A stretch of DNA of 64,000 bases from Trichocoleus sp. FACHB-46 (GTDB lineage: Bacteria; Cyanobacteriota; Cyanobacteriia; FACHB-46), in the NCBI RefSeq assembly GCF_014695385.1, contig NZ_JACJOD010000022.1, positions 124,001 through 188,000 on the forward strand, read 5' to 3'. Below are positions 9,432-18,586 of this stretch, piece after piece. A program made the position numbers and the translations under genes. Position 1 is the first letter of the stretch; every line of letters starts with the position of its first letter. A model generated the notes under the pieces. The model saw only the letters and a program-made list of their open reading frames with translations, was not told the DNA's origin and ran no database searches.

Positions 9432-9597
9432 GCTCTTGGTTCTGCCAGAGAACCTACGCAAAGCAACATAAATAACTCCCACCCCAAGGCAGGTAGCCAA
9501 ATCAAAACAGTTGGACTATCCTACGGTCAGTTCTGAAACGCTTAACCCAAAACAGGTTCAAGCCATAATTAGCTGTAGTGATTAAAGTGGTGGCGAG

Positions 9598-9915
9598 ATG
9601 AGACGCTGGCAATCTTGGTGGGACACCCTAGTAGTGGCGAGTAGCAGTAACCCACCGCAATTTGTGGAATTATTGATGCTCCTGTTAGCGATCGCCCTCC
9701 TACTCGTATGGGGAGCCAGCGATGTGGTCTGGGGCCTCACGAAAGGTTGGCCTTACTTAGTCCTGAGCTTAAGCTTCGCCATTGGAGCCGCCGTCTCCAC
9801 TTTAGTCCGGGAAGCCCTCATCCCTTCCTCACAACCTCGGATTACCCAGGTCACTGCCGTCTTATTGCTGATTATCAGTTGCTATAGCTTCTCAGACTTG
9901 ATGCGCTACTTTTAA
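9598..9915 (+). CDS. Small membrane protein, unknown
   Basis: A 105-residue protein with three predicted hydrophobic spans (about residues 23-41, 50-68 and 82-96) and an N-terminus rich in tryptophan. I do not recognise the family. No strong ribosome site precedes the ATG. It stands alone, convergent with the exopolysaccharide operon on the other strand. Codon use and HIP1 content match its neighbours, which argues for a real gene. Confidence 0.6.
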   Translation: MRRWQSWWDTLVVASSSNPPQFVELLMLLLAIALLLVWGASDVVWGLTKGWPYLVLSLSFAIGAAVSTLVREALIPSSQPRITQVTAVLLLIISCYSFSDLMRYF

Positions 9916-9952
9916 GCCTGCGCAATCCATTCACGAGCTATTTCAGCAAAAA

Positions 9953-11149
9953 CTAGCGTGCGGTTGTCGCCAAAATTTTTTGATAAAACTGAATCATTTG
10001 TTGAGCGATCGCAGGCCAGCTATAGTGCTGCAAAGCATAGGCTTTTGCTCGTTGGCCTCGACGTTGGCGCTCAGACGCATCCTTCAAAGCATCCTTGAGC
10101 AAATGAGTTAAAGCTGCTACCTCACAAGGCCCGACCCAGCCTGCCTCTGCCTGCCGCACTTCCTCACAGATATGCACTTGGTCTGAAATCACCACAGGCG
10201 TGCCCATTGCCATCGCTTCGGCTACCGCAATGCCAAAGTTTTCGTAGTAGGATGGCAGCACAAACAAATCAGCGCTTTGCAGCAAGGCAGCTTTCGTTTC
10301 TCCAGCGGCAAACCCAGTTACCGTCGTGTGGGGAACGAGCGAGGAAGCTTGAATTTGGCTCCGAATCGCCGCTTCGTAATCTGGATCTTGAGGATTCCCA
10401 CCTGCTAGAACAAAATGAAATTCAATTTTTTCTGCCAGCAAAGTTTCTAGAGCAGGTAATAGCAGATCCAACCCCTTCTTAAGGTCAATTCGGGACATAA
10501 ACAAAATGAGGGGGCGATCGCTGGGAATGCCCAACTGAGCGCGAATTGCTTCGGGGTGAGCAGACAACTCCGGTAAGCTCACACCCAACGGCATGACTAA
10601 ATCTTTAGTAGTCAGCCCAAAACGTTCAGAAATTTTGGCTTCTTGAGCACTCGTAAAATGTATTGCCGCCGCCCCCGCCAAATTAGGCCGCTCTAGTAAC
10701 GCTGCATATATCTGCTTTAGCTGCTTTTTCTTGCGTAGGTCAGCGGGATCAAGGGTTCCCAAGGGACGCAGTAAATAGGGCAACTTTTGCGATCGCGCGA
10801 TCGTAGCTGCTGCTGTACTCACCGGAGAAAACAAGGCGTGAATATGGGCCAAGTCGAAGGAGTGAGCATGTTTAGCCAGCCATTGCAGCAAGTCCAAAGA
10901 GAATTTGTAGCGGCGGAAAGGTGAGCAGCGAAAATAGCGGATGTGATAGCCATCTTGTTCTACAGGGCGATCGAGGGGCACTTCTAAGGGAGCCTGGCCT
11001 GCATCGCCATTCGAGTCTGTAGTTAGGATCGTCACCTCTACACCCTGAGCAGCTAGGGCACCGGATAACCCCAACACCATCTGGCTCGGCCCTCCGTACA
11101 CTAGCGAAATGGAAGGCACAATTTGCAAAACCCGCAGAGGCTGGTTCAC
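9953..11149 (-). CDS. Glycosyltransferase family 4
   Basis: A 398-residue GT-B protein. The N-terminal half has a glycine-rich donor/acceptor loop (SLVYGGPSQMVLGL, residues 14-27). The C-terminal half has LILFMSRIDLKKGLDLLLPA and the EX7E region FVLPSYYENFGIAVAEAMAMG, typical of retaining GT4 enzymes using nucleotide sugars. It is the last gene of the minus-strand polysaccharide operon and overlaps the preceding GT4 gene by 4 bases. Position after HpsL, acyltransferase and GT2 suggests HpsO/HpsP-like roles in an extracellular polysaccharide, which is inference. Confidence 0.9.
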   Translation of the reverse strand: MNQPLRVLQIVPSISLVYGGPSQMVLGLSGALAAQGVEVTILTTDSNGDAGQAPLEVPLDRPVEQDGYHIRYFRCSPFRRYKFSLDLLQWLAKHAHSFDLAHIHALFSPVSTAAATIARSQKLPYLLRPLGTLDPADLRKKKQLKQIYAALLERPNLAGAAAIHFTSAQEAKISERFGLTTKDLVMPLGVSLPELSAHPEAIRAQLGIPSDRPLILFMSRIDLKKGLDLLLPALETLLAEKIEFHFVLAGGNPQDPDYEAAIRSQIQASSLVPHTTVTGFAAGETKAALLQSADLFVLPSYYENFGIAVAEAMAMGTPVVISDQVHICEEVRQAEAGWVGPCEVAALTHLLKDALKDASERQRRGQRAKAYALQHYSWPAIAQQMIQFYQKILATTAR

Positions 11150-12318
11150 GCGGCAAGCAACTCCTTGTAAAAGCTCAATAACTGGCTAGCCAAAGCGTGA
11201 TTGGTGTACTGGTTAAGGACTCGTTCGTACCCTCGCTTCGCCAAGTTGGTTGCTAGCTCCGGTTGCTCCATCAACTGCCGCAAGCAATCTTGCAACGCTT
11301 CGGCATTTCCTTCCGGGAAGACTAAGCCCGCATCCCCAATCACATAGGGAATTTCCCCCGAATCCGAGCCAATCACCGGGACTTGGCAAGCCATTGCTTC
11401 AATCAGCACATGGCCGAATTGCTCTTTCCAGCCCACCGAGGTTAAGGTTTTGAACTGATAGGTGGTTTCCGAAGGCAGCACCAAGGTGCTCATTAAATTG
11501 ATATATCGCTGCACCTGATCGTGCGGGACGCTCTCCACCCAAATCAACCGATCTGCCAAGCCTTCTTGCTGCGCCCAGTTAAAGAGAGTATCTTTTAGTG
11601 GCCCTCGGCCTAAGAGCATCCATTTCCAGGGGCGATCGCGCAGACCCGCCAAGGCTCTCCCTAGGGTTAGCAAGCCTTTTTCTTCCACAAAGCGCCCGAC
11701 AAAACCTACCACAAACTCAGACGGTTGAATGCCAAGCTGAGCCGCTAGTTCTGGCTGAGGTTGGGGTCGAAATAAAGTTTCATCTACTCCCAATTGCGGC
11801 ATCACACGGGCAGGGCCTTTGTAACCATGCTGCTGCAAGATTTCCACACCATCCTGATTCCCAGCTACCAACCCATCAGTATGGCGCAAGTTATAAGCTT
11901 CAATGGCGGAGATGGGAAACTTGAGGCTGTAAGGTAGATTCCACCAAGTAAAAAATAGGTTTTTAGCTTTTAGGCCTAGCAGACGGTTTAGCGTAATCAG
12001 TTGGCTATAGCCGATCGCCTTTGATCCCTGCTCTACTTGAATGATTTGGGGTCGAAACTGGCGTAGCAACGTGACCAGATCTTGACCAAAACAAAGTAGT
12101 CCTTGATTGTTCTGGCTCAAATTGGAAACCGGGACAATCCGGAACGGACCTTCTTGGCGAGGCTGAGTTTCAATAATGGTATTTTGCACGCCTCCAGGCC
12201 GCCACCGTTGAGGCACCACAATTGTTACCTCAACATCTGGCTCCAATCGGGCCAGCGATCGCAACTTCTCACAATTGAGATCAACGATATAGGTATGGCT
12301 AGCTACTAAAATTCTCAT
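11146..12318 (-). CDS. Glycosyltransferase family 4
   Basis: A 390-residue GT-B glycosyltransferase. The N-terminus MRILVASHTYIVDLNCEKL is a Rossmann strand. FVGRFVEEKGLLTLGRAL lies near residue 206, and the donor-site acidic motif falls within LIEAMACQVPVIGSDSGEIP (about 328-347). It probably adds a hexose during assembly of the same polysaccharide repeat unit as its neighbours. Its stop overlaps the next gene's start by 4 bases, implying translational coupling. It differs clearly from the downstream GT4, so they are not a recent duplication. Confidence 0.9.
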   Translation of the reverse strand: MRILVASHTYIVDLNCEKLRSLARLEPDVEVTIVVPQRWRPGGVQNTIIETQPRQEGPFRIVPVSNLSQNNQGLLCFGQDLVTLLRQFRPQIIQVEQGSKAIGYSQLITLNRLLGLKAKNLFFTWWNLPYSLKFPISAIEAYNLRHTDGLVAGNQDGVEILQQHGYKGPARVMPQLGVDETLFRPQPQPELAAQLGIQPSEFVVGFVGRFVEEKGLLTLGRALAGLRDRPWKWMLLGRGPLKDTLFNWAQQEGLADRLIWVESVPHDQVQRYINLMSTLVLPSETTYQFKTLTSVGWKEQFGHVLIEAMACQVPVIGSDSGEIPYVIGDAGLVFPEGNAEALQDCLRQLMEQPELATNLAKRGYERVLNQYTNHALASQLLSFYKELLAA

Positions 12319-12377
12319 GGCTGTTTAGAATTTACTCGTTGAACCCTACCTTTACCTTTTAGCCTGAACCAAATCTG

Positions 12378-13469
12378 CTAAGACTTCATGGAGCTAACAG
12401 CTGTAGCTTGTTCATCTAACGATTGGTTGGCAACGGGTGCCTGTGTCACTCTAGCGTTCTGATCCAAGCGTGTATAGGTTTGACCATCATCCCAGATAGA
12501 TTTAATCACAGTCCAAACAGCACTCAGGAATCCTAAGAAATAGAACCCCGCGCGACTTAGGATCTTTAGGGGAGAACCGCTCTTGTGGCAAGGTGGCCGA
12601 CCTAGCACGTGACAGTCGAATAGGCGAGCAAACAAGCGTAGAGCTTGGATCGGGGTGAGATTCTTCAGCCCTAGCAAGAAGTGGTTGTGGTAGAAAGTGA
12701 GTTGATATTGCAGCGATCGCGTGCTGATATCGTGACAACCTCCCGTTTCTTCTCCTAAATGCACCAGATGAGCTTCTGGGTCGTACCAAATGCGGTAGCC
12801 CGTTTGGCGAATATGCAAGCAAAAGTCAGACTCCTCTCGCACAGCGCTACCTCGAAAGCGCTCATCAAAGTGCAGGCCATGCTGCTCAAACAGCTCCCGA
12901 CGAAAGGACATATTACAGCCTCTCGCGGTCAACACTTGCTGAGGTTTAATCGTGTGAACCAAATCAATGTGATACCAGGCTATTCCTGGGTCCATCGCTT
13001 CGGGCGGCAAATATTCAATGACGCGAGTTTTCTTCGACTCAGTCAGCTTCATGCGATCGAAGACACGACCCGCCACAGCCCCCACATCTGGTTGTTCCAC
13101 ATAGTTGCGGGCATGCGTTGCTAGAAAACCAGGCGTAAGCTGCACATCATCATCAATGAACAAAATAATGTCACCTGTAGAGCGCCGCACGGCGTAGTTT
13201 CGCGCTCCGGGCAAGCTGGCCCAATCCACCCGGAACCACTGAATCTTGCCTGCTGTGGCTAGTTGCTCCAAGTAGGCTTCGGTCGCAGGCTCGTGAGTAC
13301 AAGTTTGGTCTACCACCAACACTTCAAAGTTAGGGTAGTCCTGCGTCATGACATCCACTAGTGTGTCTCGCAAAGCCTCCTCACGACAATAGGTGGGAAC
13401 AATCACCGAGATTAAAGGCCAAGCCATAACATCTGAATTTTTCATTGCAGTTTCAGTTTGGTTGGTCAT
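12378..13469 (-). CDS. Glycosyltransferase family 2
   Basis: A 363-residue GT-A enzyme. ISVIVPTYCREEAL (residues 20-33) opens the nucleotide-sugar fold and FIDDDVQL (about 109-116) supplies the metal-binding DXD. VREESDFCLHIRQTGY is the acceptor-side ED motif. A short hydrophobic patch near residue 307-325 may associate with the membrane. The ATG directly abuts the TAG stop of the upstream acyltransferase gene. In hps-type loci a GT2 (HpsN-like) occupies a comparable place, but I do not assign that name. Confidence 0.9.
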   Translation of the reverse strand: MTNQTETAMKNSDVMAWPLISVIVPTYCREEALRDTLVDVMTQDYPNFEVLVVDQTCTHEPATEAYLEQLATAGKIQWFRVDWASLPGARNYAVRRSTGDIILFIDDDVQLTPGFLATHARNYVEQPDVGAVAGRVFDRMKLTESKKTRVIEYLPPEAMDPGIAWYHIDLVHTIKPQQVLTARGCNMSFRRELFEQHGLHFDERFRGSAVREESDFCLHIRQTGYRIWYDPEAHLVHLGEETGGCHDISTRSLQYQLTFYHNHFLLGLKNLTPIQALRLFARLFDCHVLGRPPCHKSGSPLKILSRAGFYFLGFLSAVWTVIKSIWDDGQTYTRLDQNARVTQAPVANQSLDEQATAVSSMKS

Positions 13470-14588
13470 CTAAGCTTGACTACTCACTAATTTTCTAGTC
13501 TGTTTGCGAATAAAAACTTCTGTTTTGACAAATAAAAATCCATAAATAGTAAGTAATAAACCTACTACTAAAACAGAGAAGCCGAGGTGAAGATAAGGGG
13601 GCAAATCAAGCAACTGATTGAGTCTACGCAAAGCCACCACAAAAAGCGGTTGATGAATTAAATATAGTTGATATGAGTAAAGTCCTAATAACGAAAGAAA
13701 GCTCATACCCCACTGTAGCGATCGCCATTGGCTCAAGAATTGGAGAAGCGCATAAAGTCCCAAGAATAGAATTGGCGAGAGTAGCACATCAAACCCAAAC
13801 ATATAAGTGATGTTAGCTTTGCCCAAAACCATTCCGGCACAAATTACAATACCAATCACAAAAGTACCAATAGCCGCTAGCCAATCAATTCTCCTAAAGG
13901 ATTGCTTCTCAAAGTAAACAAACCCCCAGTACAAACCAAGGCAAAGTTGAAAAAAGTAGCTACCCAAGAAGTTATTTTGCAATAAAAACCAGAAACTCGG
14001 TGAACTCTGAGGTAGAACCCAACAAAGAGCCTTAGTTAGGGCAGCAACTAAAATCCCTAAGCCCAAAATCTTGACTGTCTGCCCTCGGCAAAAATAGAAA
14101 ATTAGAGGAATGCTTAAATAAGCTTCTAGGATGACTGTAAAAAACCAAAAGCCAGGGTTGATCGATTGAAACTCATAACCTGCCAAACCAATACAGCTCA
14201 GGATAAAGTTCTGAATCGAGTTGATTTTTAAGTGGCCGAACCACTGATAGAGCATCAAACTAGATACAACCGCCAGAAAATAAGTAGGATACAGCCGAGA
14301 GATTCGCTTCTTTAACCACAATTTCCAATCTACCGATATCTCAGTTAAATTAGCTGTTTTCAAAGCTGAGGCTAAAGCATAGCTGGTATTAAACCCAGCC
14401 ATGACAAAAAAGATATCAACCGCAGCGTAGCCGAAGCGAGCCCCATTTCGATCCAAAGCGACGACTAAATCAAAGCGCTCAGGGTAGTTTTGAAAAAAGT
14501 GGAATAAGATAACTGCTAAGATTGCAATTCCCTTGGTTTGGTCAATCCAATCTAATCTCTTTCTAACCACTTTAGTTTCACAATTCAC
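13470..14588 (-). CDS. Membrane acyltransferase 3 family protein
   Basis: A 372-residue polytopic protein with about ten hydrophobic helices. The N-terminal signature RLDWIDQTKGIAILAVILFHFF carries the conserved catalytic-type His of the acyltransferase 3 (OafA/NodX) family; FGYAAVDIFFVMAGF follows. These enzymes acylate, usually O-acetylate, sugars at the membrane. The start is a GTG at 14588-14586 with AAGGAAA upstream. Co-transcription with glycosyltransferases and the HpsL-like gene suggests acetylation of the polysaccharide. This gene is more AT-rich than its neighbours, a possible sign of a different history. Confidence 0.9.
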   Translation of the reverse strand: MNCETKVVRKRLDWIDQTKGIAILAVILFHFFQNYPERFDLVVALDRNGARFGYAAVDIFFVMAGFNTSYALASALKTANLTEISVDWKLWLKKRISRLYPTYFLAVVSSLMLYQWFGHLKINSIQNFILSCIGLAGYEFQSINPGFWFFTVILEAYLSIPLIFYFCRGQTVKILGLGILVAALTKALCWVLPQSSPSFWFLLQNNFLGSYFFQLCLGLYWGFVYFEKQSFRRIDWLAAIGTFVIGIVICAGMVLGKANITYMFGFDVLLSPILFLGLYALLQFLSQWRSLQWGMSFLSLLGLYSYQLYLIHQPLFVVALRRLNQLLDLPPYLHLGFSVLVVGLLLTIYGFLFVKTEVFIRKQTRKLVSSQA

Positions 14589-14602
14589 GGCGGTTGATTT
14601 CC

Positions 14603-16240
14603 TTATAAAGTTGCTGTTGCTTTTTTCGATCGCCTACCTTTCTTCTTACTAACCAAATCCTCCGAGGCTTCTTTAAGTAATTTTTCCTGGCGATCTAATT
14701 CTGGCAACTTCAAAATCACGCCAGCAAAAAACCAGTAGTAAACAGCCACTGGGTCTACATCTAAGGGGTAGTAGTAAGTATTGAAGCTAATGAATAAGAT
14801 GAAAACCCAGAAACTAGCTCCATAACTTCTCAAACTGCGATCGCGCACAGAGCGATAAGCCTTAAATGTAATAATGGTCAAGCTGATCGCTACTACCAAA
14901 AAAGCCAGCACTCCCAGCGGCCCAATTTCGTAAAGTAATTTAGGGTAATAGGTTTCAATGAGTTCCGAGTTGCCCAAAGAGCGGGCCGCATTCGTGGCTC
15001 GCCCCAAACCCTTGCCTAAAAAACCAGATCGCTCTGCGGCATATTCAAACTGCTGCATGATGAAGGCTTGAGGGGGTGAAGCTTCCCATCGTCCTTGAAA
15101 ACTAGTAATCCGCTCTTGGACGACCTCCGGATTGGCTGCCATCGCAACGCTCAAAATCAGACCTAAGCCTGCGCCTATGGGAATAAAGCGCTTGAGGTTA
15201 GCGACTTGTCCCGTGAGGATTAGCAGAATCACTGTGGTCACTGGTACCAGTGCTAACGCAATTCTCTGGCCCGATAAGGTAGACATAATGAAGGTTGCTG
15301 CCATTGCTGACAACCCAGCATTCCGCCAAACAAACGAGGGATCGCTGAAGGCCGCAGCAAAGCTGATAAACCCGCTGGAAATGAGAAACCAACCCCACTG
15401 CCACGGGGCAACAAAGGTTCCAGGCAGGCGGATCTGCCCATGCTCAGGGCTATATAGCAGAGAGCCACCGACTAAGCATCTTGCGTCTAGAGAGGCCTTG
15501 AAGAGAGATGCTCCTGAGGCTACCGTTCCAGCACAACGGCCTGTCTTGAGGAAAGTGTATTGAATGAAGGCAAGACCGCAACATGCCAAAATCAACACAA
15601 CATGAAGGCGCAGCAGGAAATGGAGGTCTTTTTTGTCTCGGATTAAGTAATAAGCACAGACGATTAAAGGGATATAACCCATCAAAACCTTGAGACCCAA
15701 AATTCCCATTGCAAATGGCTGCTCGGCTCCATTAGCCGCCATCTGTTGCGAGCCGTTAATAAAAGCTAGAACTAGTAAACAATAGGCAAACAAAATTCCC
15801 AATGCCGGCATGAGCTGCTTAGGAATTAGAAAAGGCAGACGCTCGCGCCGACAGTACTGAATAGTGCCAATGAGAGCTGGGATAAAGAAAGCGTCCTTAG
15901 CCAACTGGAGCAAAGGGCTATTGCCAATCGCATAGGTGATCGTTCCGCCAAAGGGTAGGTAGATAAGAAATCCCCACATTGCCTGACGCGGATACTTAAA
16001 TGACAGGCTGAGGCAAAGCAGACCCACAGTTAAGCCAATTCCTGGCTTCGGATCTTCATTAATTACACCGAAACATAAGCCCGCAACTGCACACAGTAAA
16101 AGGGCAAAAATTGTGTAGTTAACGAGTTCTTTCCGGGCTTGGGCAGCTTTTCGTTTCTGAGCCAACCGCTCCTTCATCGTTAGCGGCGGGGCTTCGTCAT
16201 TGAGAGCTTTTTGCTTTGACTTCAGTTTTGATTTGGGCAT
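14603..16240 (-). CDS. hpsL: HpsL-like hormogonium polysaccharide membrane protein
   Basis: A 545-residue protein with a basic, lysine-rich cytoplasmic N-terminus (residues 1-40). About twelve membrane helices follow, then a charged C-terminal tail. The phrases LSLSFKYPRQAMWGF, PFGGTITYAIGNSPLLQLAK, RLPGTFVAPWQWGWFLISS and YYPLDVDPVAVYYWFFAGV match what I remember of cyanobacterial HpsL. Genetic work in Nostoc links hps genes to the polysaccharide needed for gliding. The topology resembles O-antigen polymerase/ligase proteins. It is first in the minus-strand operon. The symbol is by recognition, not by alignment. Confidence 0.75.
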   Translation of the reverse strand: MPKSKLKSKQKALNDEAPPLTMKERLAQKRKAAQARKELVNYTIFALLLCAVAGLCFGVINEDPKPGIGLTVGLLCLSLSFKYPRQAMWGFLIYLPFGGTITYAIGNSPLLQLAKDAFFIPALIGTIQYCRRERLPFLIPKQLMPALGILFAYCLLVLAFINGSQQMAANGAEQPFAMGILGLKVLMGYIPLIVCAYYLIRDKKDLHFLLRLHVVLILACCGLAFIQYTFLKTGRCAGTVASGASLFKASLDARCLVGGSLLYSPEHGQIRLPGTFVAPWQWGWFLISSGFISFAAAFSDPSFVWRNAGLSAMAATFIMSTLSGQRIALALVPVTTVILLILTGQVANLKRFIPIGAGLGLILSVAMAANPEVVQERITSFQGRWEASPPQAFIMQQFEYAAERSGFLGKGLGRATNAARSLGNSELIETYYPKLLYEIGPLGVLAFLVVAISLTIITFKAYRSVRDRSLRSYGASFWVFILFISFNTYYYPLDVDPVAVYYWFFAGVILKLPELDRQEKLLKEASEDLVSKKKGRRSKKATATL

Positions 16241-16734
16241 AGCAAAACTATGAGGCTGATCCTCTCCTTAACTTTGACTCGGAGCCTCGACGCGGAGCCA
16301 CAACTAATTAGGTCAATCAATTAGTGGCATTTTCCGGCGGAGAAACTAGCGGTAGTTTCAGAGGCAATGTAGAGGGTTGTACCAATTGCGTAGATTCTTT
16401 CTGCGAGAACCCCAAATAAAGTTGAGAGACGGCTAGGGTATCGGCATCAGCAGTAGGGAGAGGGGCCTACCAATTGTGGCATCTGGGCTTCTGATCCGGC
16501 GACTGTTTGGCTTGGCTTTAAGAAGGCTTTAAACAACTGACCCCATTAACCTTAGAAAAACTTAATATTGACGTGCTTTTTTGCACACAAAAAAGCTTTT
16601 TTCAAGATCAGACTCGGCAAATCCAAGAATAGAGGGTTGCTGTAGTAGCTTTCGCTGCTTTCAACAACCCTCTACTTCCTAGCAAACTATCGAGCCGCTA
16701 CCAGTGCTGCCAAAAAAATAAACTCTGAGTAGTG
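16241..16734. other. 494-base intergenic region, hps operon promoter and glmM terminator
   Basis: No reading frame is supported. The right third holds a terminator-like hairpin (16630-16674). GCTTTTTT (16575-16582), AAAAAAGC (16589-16596) and a second GCTTTTTT overlapping it (16595-16602) can form two mutually exclusive short stems. The left part must carry the promoter of the HpsL-led operon; I cannot fix its boxes. Confidence 0.5.
16630..16674 (-). terminator. Terminator hairpin downstream of glmM
   Basis: TAGAGGGTTG (16630-16639) pairs perfectly with CAACCCTCTA (16665-16674), extended to 13 bases with one mismatch. It lies about 60 bases after the minus-strand glmM stop. TTCTTGGATTT follows in transcript sense, so the U-tract is imperfect. 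Confidence 0.55.
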
Positions 16735-18222
16735 CTAAGTCAAATGCTCTTGTACAGCTAAAACTAGATTGTCTGTCCAGTAAGATGCCAACTCGGCACT
16801 AGCCGCTTCTACCATGACTCGAATCACAGGTTCGGTTCCAGAGGCTCGAACCAAAATTCGGCCTTGGTCTCCCATATGGGCTTCGGCTTGAGCGATCGCA
16901 TTCTGCAAACCATCACAGTTTTGCCAGTTCAAACGGCGATCGCGATCCTCAACTCGCACATTCTTGAGTAGCTGGGGATAAGTTTGGAAGCTTTGATCGA
17001 CTAAATCTGCCAAAGAAGTACCTGCCCCTCGCACCAGTGCTGCCAGGTGTAAAGCAGTTAGTAGGCCATCCCCACTGACGCTATAGTGCCGACAGAGAAT
17101 GTGCCCCGATTGCTCGCCGCCTAACATGGCACCTTGGCGCAGCATTTCGGCGTGGACATATTGATCCCCTACGGCAGTACGCAGCAGTTTACCGCCTTGT
17201 TTTTCCCAAGCCCGCTCGAAGCCCAAGTTTGCCATTACCGTCGAAACGATGGTGTCGCCGGGTAACTCTTGCGCTTGACGTAGCGTTTGGCCCCAGAAAT
17301 ATAGAATATAGTCCCCATCCACAGTGCGGCCTTGAGCATCCACGGCCAGCACTCGGTCGGCATCACCATCAAAGGCAAAGCCGATATGAGCGTTATGCTG
17401 CTTCACTGCTGCCCGTAGCGGGTCAAGATGGGTGGAACCGCAGTTAACGTTAATGCGATCGCCGTCTGGACTGTCGTGGAGACAAATCACCTCAGCACCC
17501 ATCGCCGTAAATACCTCAGGCGCTAAGTTCGCGGCTGCACCCCAAGCGAGATCCAAGACAATCCGCATGCCTTGCAAGTTCACGGCTGGAAGTAGCGGCT
17601 TGTGTAGCGACTCCACATACTTGCTCAATAGTTCTGGCCGATGGTAGTGCTGTCCCCAGCGATCGCCACCCTGGAGTTGCGGCTTCACATCTACCGCATT
17701 ACCCCGGATCGCCGCTTCAATTTGAGCTTGGACTGCTAGGGTTAGCTTGGCTCCATCTGGGCCAAAAAACTTGATGCCGTTATCTTCTGGAGGATTGTGG
17801 CTGGCTGAGATCATGACACCACCCAGCGCCCCGGTGGTTTGAGCGAGATAAGCAACACTGGGAGTAGGGCACAGCCCTAAATTCCAAACTTCTAGGCCAG
17901 CAGCGGTCAAGCCCGCAGAGAGCGCCATCGCTAACATATCGCTAGAATTTCTGGAATCTTGGCCCAAAATGATCGGGCCTGATGTCGTCGTGTGAGATTG
18001 CAATACACGACCTGCCCAAAAACCCACTTGTAGCGCTAAAGGAGCGCTCAACAAATCACCCGCATGGCCTCGAATCCCATCAGTACCAAATAGCGGAGTA
18101 GCTGGTAGGTTGAGTTGAAGCGGTTGTTTTTGAATTGTGGGCTCAGAGGGGGCAGACTGTACCTTTGAAATCGAAATCGAAGCTAAGCTAGGACGTTGCG
18201 TCCGGGCAGGGGATGTGACCAT
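16735..18222 (-). CDS. glmM: Phosphoglucosamine mutase
   Basis: A 495-residue alpha-D-phosphohexomutase converting glucosamine-6-phosphate to glucosamine-1-phosphate for UDP-GlcNAc synthesis. LFGTDGIRG begins the fold. The phosphoserine loop [12 protein letters not shown] has its Ser at residue 141, the metal loop DGDADR at 285-290 and the phosphate-binding RASGTEP near the end. I chose the ATG at 18222-18220 because GTGGAG lies about 11 bases upstream; an upstream frame to 18303 would add 27 unconserved residues. The N-terminus is still about 40 residues longer than E. coli GlmM. Phosphomannomutase activity is the alternative, but the ISASHNP form favours GlmM. Confidence 0.92.
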   Translation of the reverse strand: MVTSPARTQRPSLASISISKVQSAPSEPTIQKQPLQLNLPATPLFGTDGIRGHAGDLLSAPLALQVGFWAGRVLQSHTTTSGPIILGQDSRNSSDMLAMALSAGLTAAGLEVWNLGLCPTPSVAYLAQTTGALGGVMISASHNPPEDNGIKFFGPDGAKLTLAVQAQIEAAIRGNAVDVKPQLQGGDRWGQHYHRPELLSKYVESLHKPLLPAVNLQGMRIVLDLAWGAAANLAPEVFTAMGAEVICLHDSPDGDRINVNCGSTHLDPLRAAVKQHNAHIGFAFDGDADRVLAVDAQGRTVDGDYILYFWGQTLRQAQELPGDTIVSTVMANLGFERAWEKQGGKLLRTAVGDQYVHAEMLRQGAMLGGEQSGHILCRHYSVSGDGLLTALHLAALVRGAGTSLADLVDQSFQTYPQLLKNVRVEDRDRRLNWQNCDGLQNAIAQAEAHMGDQGRILVRASGTEPVIRVMVEAASAELASYWTDNLVLAVQEHLT

Positions 18223-18586
18223 AAATTTAAGCACTCCACTCACAACACACTCACAGTGGAGAATAGCACTTTCCCTCAGAGGCTGCTCTACTGCCAAGAG
18301 CATAAAGTGTACAGTCCAGCTATGAATCTGTAGGATTTTTCAAAATATTCAGTTTATACGTTTAAGTAACGCGCTACCGAGTGCATTTCCGGAGAAAAAT
18401 ATTTTTTAGTCAAATAGTAATGTTCAAACTTTACTATTTGACTAAACCAAGGAATAGACGGCTTTGCTGTATGTGTCGTATTAGCTAATCCAAGCGCGAT
18501 CTAAAACGCGATCGCCATTTGGATTAGGGTTGTAGCCTGCATCTGCAAAGTCGTTGAGGAGCGGATTGGATCGTCCCTAGCTTGGT
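18223..18586. other. 364-base intergenic region with two inverted repeats
   Basis: It separates the kinase stop from glmM (same strand). It holds a perfect 14-base inverted repeat (18407-18444) and an outer 9-base pair CTAATCCAA (18485-18493) / TTGGATTAG (18519-18527) enclosing two HIP1-like cores. One is probably the kinase terminator. The glmM promoter must lie on the left side. Confidence 0.5.
18407..18444. repeat. Perfect 14-bp inverted repeat
   Basis: TAGTCAAATAGTAA (18407-18420) and TTACTATTTGACTA (18431-18444) surround a 10-base loop. The stem is AT-rich. ATATTTTTC follows within about 16 bases in minus-strand sense. It could be a kinase terminator or a dimeric operator for glmM. Confidence 0.7.
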
